Assembly: GCF_026072915.1 (NCBI RefSeq)
Contig: NZ_AP025943.1
Span: 2,294,001 to 2,358,000 of the forward strand
DNA: 64,000 bases
Source of the DNA: Akkermansia biwaensis
Lineage (GTDB): Bacteria > Verrucomicrobiota > Verrucomicrobiia > Verrucomicrobiales > Akkermansiaceae
Direction: 5' to 3'
In this document: piece after piece, positions 59,852 through 64,000 of the stretch
Layout: each line of letters starts with the position of its first letter
Numbering within the stretch: the first letter of the stretch is position 1
Notes under the pieces: model-generated
Told to the model about the DNA's origin: nothing
What the model saw: only the letters and a program-made list of their open reading frames with translations
Databases searched by the model: none
Translations under genes and position numbers: made by a program

Positions 59852-61012
59852 ATGTCCGGCCGCGCCCGTTTTTGCCTTGGCATGTGTTTCGATTTTATTC
59901 CCATTTCCTCATACACTGCATTGTTTAACTGGACCATCCTTTTTTTAATTCTTGGTGCGGTTTATCAGGCGGGAACGGGGGGAATTTATTCCTCTTCCAC
60001 AACCAGGCTGGACAGTCTTGCCGGCTTTTTGTTCGTCGTCGCCCTGATTCTGTACATGGGGGCGCGCCCCGTCAGCCCGGAGTTTGGGGATACCATCAAT
60101 TACGCCGCTGAATTCCAGCATCTTCAGCAGGAGGAAGAGGGCAACTGGAAAGCCCAGTTGACGGGCATGAAGGGGGAATGGCTGTTTGCCGTGATTCTGC
60201 ATGCATGGGTGCAGCACGGCAATGTGCATGATTATTTCCTGACCTGTTCCGCGGTGTACGTAGGCGCTCTGGCTCTGGCCAGTTACAGGATATTCGGGGC
60301 CAGGTGGTTCATTCCCTTTCTGGTTGCGTGCGCCATGTTCACCTTCTGGGTATACGGGGTCAACGGCGTCCGCAACGGGATGGCCGCCTCCGTGATGATT
60401 CTGGGCCTCACCTTCCGCAATAATCTTAAGATGATGCTCCTTTGCGCCGTGCTAGCCGCCAGCCTGCACAAATCCATGATGCTGCTGGCCGCCGCGGGAG
60501 CCTGCGCCTGGTTCGTCACGGATACGCGGTATTATGTGGCGGGATGGGTGGGGAGTATTCTGGCCGTCATCTTGGCGGGACCCGCCATTGGGGAGATGAT
60601 TGCCTCCTCCGGCTTTTTCGATGACCCCCGCCTCACCCTCTACATCAACCAGGCGGACGAATTGAAGGCGTCCTCCCCTCTGTTCAGCAGCGTGGGTTTC
60701 CGCTGGGATTTCCTGATTTACAGCGCGCTGCCCATTGCTACGGGCTGTTACTTCCTGTTCAGGGAGGAGTACCGGGACGTGATGTATACGTGGCTACTAA
60801 ACATCTACATTGCGGCCAACGCGTTCTGGATTCTCTGCATGTATGCGGCGTTCAGCAACAGGTTCGCCCAGCTTTCCTGGTTCCTGATGGGTTTTGTGTT
60901 CATCTATCCCTTTTTCAAGCAGAGGTTCTGGGCGGACCAGGAGAAGAAACTGGCCTGCTTCATCCCGGTTATTTACGCCTTCACCTTTTACATGAATATT
61001 TACAACGCATGA
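59852..61012 (+). CDS. EpsG-like polysaccharide polymerase/membrane protein
   Basis: About 386 residues from the ATG directly after the inverted repeat; an ATG at 59816 lies before the second arm and one at 59882 (MCFDFIPIS) also works. Ten or so hydrophobic spans. EpsG-type features: DTINYAAEFQHL near the first loop, EWLFAVILHAW, and FWVYGVNGVRNGMAASVMILGL (the F-x-x-Y-x-x-N-G-x-R pattern). EpsG/Wzy proteins polymerise or assemble repeat units on undecaprenyl diphosphate. First gene of a tightly overlapping operon. Confidence 0.85.
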   Translation: MSGRARFCLGMCFDFIPISSYTALFNWTILFLILGAVYQAGTGGIYSSSTTRLDSLAGFLFVVALILYMGARPVSPEFGDTINYAAEFQHLQQEEEGNWKAQLTGMKGEWLFAVILHAWVQHGNVHDYFLTCSAVYVGALALASYRIFGARWFIPFLVACAMFTFWVYGVNGVRNGMAASVMILGLTFRNNLKMMLLCAVLAASLHKSMMLLAAAGACAWFVTDTRYYVAGWVGSILAVILAGPAIGEMIASSGFFDDPRLTLYINQADELKASSPLFSSVGFRWDFLIYSALPIATGCYFLFREEYRDVMYTWLLNIYIAANAFWILCMYAAFSNRFAQLSWFLMGFVFIYPFFKQRFWADQEKKLACFIPVIYAFTFYMNIYNA

Positions 61013-62127
61013 AAAGGAAGCTCATCCGGGTTGCGGCTTCCCCCATCTCGCTGGACCTGTTGCTCAAGGGGCAGTTGAATTACCTAAACGGGTTTTTTGA
61101 CGTTCTTGCCGTGGCTTCCCCCGGCGCGGAACATGCGCGCATCCGCCGTCGCGAAGGGGTGGAAACCGTGGAGCTTGAGATAGAGCGGTCCATTTCCCTG
61201 TGGAAGGATTTGAAAAGCCTGTGGCGCCTGTTCCTCCTGTTCCGCAGGGAGCGCCCGTGGGGAGTGCATTCCGTCACCCCCAAGGCCGGCCTGCTGAGCA
61301 TGGCGGCGGCGGCGCTGGCCCGTGTTCCGGTCAGGGTCCATACCTTCACCGGCCTGATTTTTCCCTACCGGGAAGGGGCCTTCAAATTCCTGCTCAAGCA
61401 GATGGACCGCCTGACCTGCCTGTTTGCGACGCACGTCATCCCGGAGGGGGAGGGCGTCCGGCGGCAATTGCTGGCGGGAAAGATAACAGGCAAGCCCCTG
61501 GAAATCCTGGCCCACGGCAACGTCAACGGCATTGATCCGGATTATTTCCGCCGCTCCGGCTGGCGGCAGGAAATGAGGAAGAGCCTGGAACTGCCGGAGA
61601 AGGCCGTGCTGTTTGTTTTTGTGGGGCGGATTACGGAAGACAAGGGCGTCCGTGAATTGCTTGCCGCGTTTTCCGCTTTGCGCGCGGAGGCGGAAAGAGC
61701 GCCCGTTTTTCTGGCGCTGGTGGGATGGACGGAGGATTGCTCCGGGGTGGATCTGGACGTGCCCGGTGTGTTCCGTCCCGGTTTTCAGGAGGATATCCGG
61801 CCCTGGCTGGAGGCGGCGGACGTGTTCGTGCTGCCCAGCTACCGGGAGGGATTCCCCAATTCCCTCCTTCAGGCGGGGGCCATGGAACTGCCCTCCATTG
61901 CCACGGATATATGCGGGTGTAACGAGATTGTGAAGGACGGTGTGAACGGCCTGCTGGTCCCGGCGCGGGATGAAGAGGCCCTGCGGCAGGCCATGACGGC
62001 CCTCCGGGATGATCCTGAGCGGCGCAGGAGAATGGGGGTGCAGGCGGCGGAGCAGGTGAAAAGCCGCTTCAGCTGCCGGATCGTGTGGGAAGCACTGGTG
62101 CATTTTTACGGGAGGGTGTCGGCATGA
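61009..62127 (+). CDS. Family 4 glycosyltransferase
   Basis: 372 residues starting [15 protein letters not shown], with ATGA overlap with the EpsG-like gene fixing the start. GT-B fold: [14 protein letters not shown] in the N-domain, [18 protein letters not shown] at the domain junction, and the C-domain E-x7-E motif region [24 protein letters not shown] for nucleotide-sugar binding. The substrate is likely an undecaprenyl-linked sugar made by the next gene product (PglA/PglC-like pairing). Confidence 0.93.
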   Translation: MKRKLIRVAASPISLDLLLKGQLNYLNGFFDVLAVASPGAEHARIRRREGVETVELEIERSISLWKDLKSLWRLFLLFRRERPWGVHSVTPKAGLLSMAAAALARVPVRVHTFTGLIFPYREGAFKFLLKQMDRLTCLFATHVIPEGEGVRRQLLAGKITGKPLEILAHGNVNGIDPDYFRRSGWRQEMRKSLELPEKAVLFVFVGRITEDKGVRELLAAFSALRAEAERAPVFLALVGWTEDCSGVDLDVPGVFRPGFQEDIRPWLEAADVFVLPSYREGFPNSLLQAGAMELPSIATDICGCNEIVKDGVNGLLVPARDEEALRQAMTALRDDPERRRRMGVQAAEQVKSRFSCRIVWEALVHFYGRVSA

Positions 62128-62735
62128 TTTACGGGAATTGCATCAAGAGGGTGTTGGATTTTTCCATCGCCTTGGTTGCGCTGGCCGCGCTGCTGGTCCC
62201 GTTCCTGGTGCTGGCGGTGCTTCTGGCCGCAGCCAATCGCGGCACGCCGTTTTTCCGCCAGACGCGTCCCGGCCGTCACGGCAAATTGTTCCGCATCGTC
62301 AAATTCAAGACGATGACGGATGAAAAGGATGCCCTCGGGGTGTTGCTGCCGGATGAACGGCGGCTGACGCGCGCGGGGCGTCTGGTGCGCTCCCTGTCCC
62401 TGGATGAGCTGCCCCAGTTGTTCAATGTGCTGGCGGGGCAGATGAGTTTTGTAGGCCCGCGCCCGCTGCTGCCGGAATACCTGCCCCTGTACAGTGCGGA
62501 GCAGGCGCGCCGCCATGACGTAAGGCCCGGCATTACGGGCTGGGCCCAGGTCAACGGGCGCAATTCCATCAGTTGGGAGCGCAAATTTGAACTGGACGTC
62601 TGGTATGTGGACCATCTGAGCTTTTTGCTGGATGCGCGCATCATTCTGTTAACGCTGGCAAAGGTGGTCCGGCGCCAGGGCATCAGCGCCGAAGGCAGCG
62701 CCACCATGGAAAAATTTACGGGTTCTGGAAAATGA
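62124..62735 (+). CDS. PglC-like monotopic phosphoglycosyl transferase
   Basis: 203 residues starting [17 protein letters not shown], with ATGA overlap. One re-entrant hydrophobic segment (about 10-35), then [20 protein letters not shown], the catalytic Asp-Glu pair in [30 protein letters not shown], and [15 protein letters not shown]. The short length equals PglC, which adds phospho-N-acetylbacillosamine to undecaprenyl phosphate. Followed by a PglD-PglE gene, as that sugar demands. Confidence 0.94.
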   Translation: MIYGNCIKRVLDFSIALVALAALLVPFLVLAVLLAAANRGTPFFRQTRPGRHGKLFRIVKFKTMTDEKDALGVLLPDERRLTRAGRLVRSLSLDELPQLFNVLAGQMSFVGPRPLLPEYLPLYSAEQARRHDVRPGITGWAQVNGRNSISWERKFELDVWYVDHLSFLLDARIILLTLAKVVRRQGISAEGSATMEKFTGSGK

Positions 62736-64000
62736 AAAAGAATATAGCAATCGTCGGCGCCGGGGGATTCGGCAGGGAAACGGCCTGCTGCCTCCGGGTA
62801 ATCAACGGGGAATCCCCCTCCTGGAATTTGATAGGTTTCTTTGATGACGGGGTCCCCGCCGGAACGGAAAATGAGTATGGCTGCGTGCTGGGCCCGGTGG
62901 AAGACCTGAATGCGTGGAAGGAACCTCTTTCCGTCGTGATCGCGATCGCTTCGCCGCGGGCTTTGGAGCGCATTTCCGGCCTGCTGGATAATCCGCTGCT
63001 GGATTTTCCCAATATCATCGCGCCGGATGTAAAGTTTTATGACCGTGACCGGATGGTCATGGGGAAGGGGAACGTCATCAGCTTCGGCCATATTTTCAGC
63101 TGCCATGTGGAAATGGGGGACTTCAACCTGTTCAGTTGCGGTTCCCTGATTGGCCATGACGTGACGCTGGAGAACTGGAACGTCGTGGCCAACGGCAGCA
63201 AGATATCCGGCGGCGTGACGCTGGGGAACGCCAACTTCCTGGGAGCGGCGTCCGTGGTGCTCCCGTGCCGCACGGTGAAGCGGAACGTCGTGCTGGGCGC
63301 CAATTCCACCCTGGTGCGGGATGCGCTGGAGGAGGGAACTTATGCGGGCTGCCCCGCCGTGCTGAACAAGAAGCCGTCCCCCGCGCCGGAAAAGAAGTCC
63401 GCCATCTGGCTCTCTCTTGCCTGCACGGGGGAGGCGGAGGAAAGGTTCGTGCGTGAAGCCTTTGAATCGAAATGGGTGACGACAGTGGGCCCGAACGTGG
63501 ACGCTTTTGAACGGGAACTGGAGGAATACCTGGGGGAAACGCATGTGGTGGCCCTGGCGTCCGGCACTTCTGCCCTTCATCTGGGGCTGGTGATGCTGGG
63601 AGTGGGGCCGGGAGATGAAGTCCTCTGCCAGTCCATGACGTTTGCCGCTTCCGCCAATCCCATTATTTACCAGGGGGCTTCCCCCGTGTTTGTGGACAGT
63701 GAGGAAAAGACGTGGAACATGTCTCCGGAATGGCTGGAGGAAGCCATTAGGGACCGCATCAGGCAGACGGGCCGCGCACCCAAAGCCATGATTCCGGTGG
63801 ACCTTTACGGCATGCCCGCCAGCATGGCGGAAATCATGGAAATTGCCGGGAAATACGGCATTCCCGTGCTGGAAGACGCTGCCGAGGCGCTCGGCTCCGA
63901 GTACCGGGGGCGCAAGTGCGGGACGTTCGGGACCTATGGCGCCTTCTCCTTCAACGGGAACAAGATCATCACCACCTCCGGTGGCGGCGCGCTGTGCTGC
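62732..64000 (+). CDS. PglD-PglE fusion: acetyltransferase plus PLP aminotransferase, 3' end outside window
   Basis: 423 codons read without a stop to the window end; ATGA overlap with the PGT gene. Residues 1-215 are a PglD/NeuD-type acetyltransferase: [14 protein letters not shown] (UDP-sugar binding) and a left-handed beta-helix with the catalytic His 142 in [10 protein letters not shown] Pro/Lys linker (about 213-222) leads to a DegT/DnrJ/EryC1/StrS aminotransferase: [45 protein letters not shown] (Asp 382) and the PLP lysine Lys 411 in [14 protein letters not shown]. PglE makes UDP-4-amino-4,6-dideoxy-GlcNAc and PglD acetylates it to UDP-N,N'-diacetylbacillosamine. Here both steps are on one chain; the PglF dehydratase must be elsewhere. 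Confidence 0.92.
   Translation, partial: MKKNIAIVGAGGFGRETACCLRVINGESPSWNLIGFFDDGVPAGTENEYGCVLGPVEDLNAWKEPLSVVIAIASPRALERISGLLDNPLLDFPNIIAPDVKFYDRDRMVMGKGNVISFGHIFSCHVEMGDFNLFSCGSLIGHDVTLENWNVVANGSKISGGVTLGNANFLGAASVVLPCRTVKRNVVLGANSTLVRDALEEGTYAGCPAVLNKKPSPAPEKKSAIWLSLACTGEAEERFVREAFESKWVTTVGPNVDAFERELEEYLGETHVVALASGTSALHLGLVMLGVGPGDEVLCQSMTFAASANPIIYQGASPVFVDSEEKTWNMSPEWLEEAIRDRIRQTGRAPKAMIPVDLYGMPASMAEIMEIAGKYGIPVLEDAAEALGSEYRGRKCGTFGTYGAFSFNGNKIITTSGGGALCC

Overview
This 64 kb window is a GC-rich bacterial chromosome segment that best fits Akkermansia (Verrucomicrobiota, PVC superphylum). The assignment is an inference from several features. There are two secreted mucin/host-glycan hydrolases (GH89 and GH84). 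There are autotransporter-like outer-membrane proteins, one with Chlamydia Pmp-type GGAI/FxxN repeats. A McsA-McsB-ClpC cassette is present without CtsR, and eukaryotic-type Ser/Thr kinases carry PEGA, Sel1 and FGE-like domains. No rRNA, insertion sequence, transposase, integrase or prophage genes were seen.

Layout. 1-0.7 kb: mutL start (cut by the window edge), thiS, tRNA-Glu and tRNA-Cys. 0.8-15.2 kb: a long minus-strand block. Read in its own direction it runs kbl, a PEGA/FGE kinase, an orphan ParA, a Sel1 kinase, a small lipoprotein, and then seven divergent paralogues of an unrecognised exported family. The seven are arranged as three B-A pairs plus one extra A. This is the main candidate for an undescribed system. 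15.2-22 kb: an outer-membrane barrel protein, an 11-copy 9-bp tandem repeat, an MTH1-like Nudix hydrolase, and a sugar module (FHS-type MFS transporter, mannitol dehydrogenase-family enzyme, divergent fructokinase), then an unusual tRNA-Leu(AAG). 22-33 kb: mostly housekeeping genes (tcdA, ymdB, usp, trpS, ispD, yqeY, leuA, a FAH-family enzyme, a rhodanese). 33-46 kb: GH89 alpha-N-acetylglucosaminidase, the mcsA-mcsB-clpC operon, a zinc-uptake operon with an extra small gene, and a giant DUF2339 membrane protein. 46-54.4 kb: Pmp-like autotransporter, GH84 hexosaminidase, recJ.

54.4-55.6 kb is an AT-rich island with a DUF3892-like gene, several strong hairpins and a two-repeat relic of a type I-C CRISPR array without cas genes. 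It runs into a long 5' leader that contains a textbook H-type pseudoknot. The leader precedes a second isopropylmalate synthase that lacks the leucine-sensing domain. A secreted HExxH metallopeptidase follows. 58.4-64 kb is a surface-glycan locus: a GT2 gene facing away, then EpsG-like polymerase, GT4, PglC-like phosphoglycosyl transferase and an in-frame PglD-PglE fusion cut by the window end. The plus-strand operon is preceded by an AT-rich segment flanked by perfect 16-bp inverted repeats, which looks like an invertible promoter.

Many genes overlap by the 4-nt ATGA junction, so translational coupling is the rule here. Starts were chosen by signal peptide, family N-terminus and these overlaps; several starts remain ambiguous and are noted. 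All reading was by eye, without database searches.
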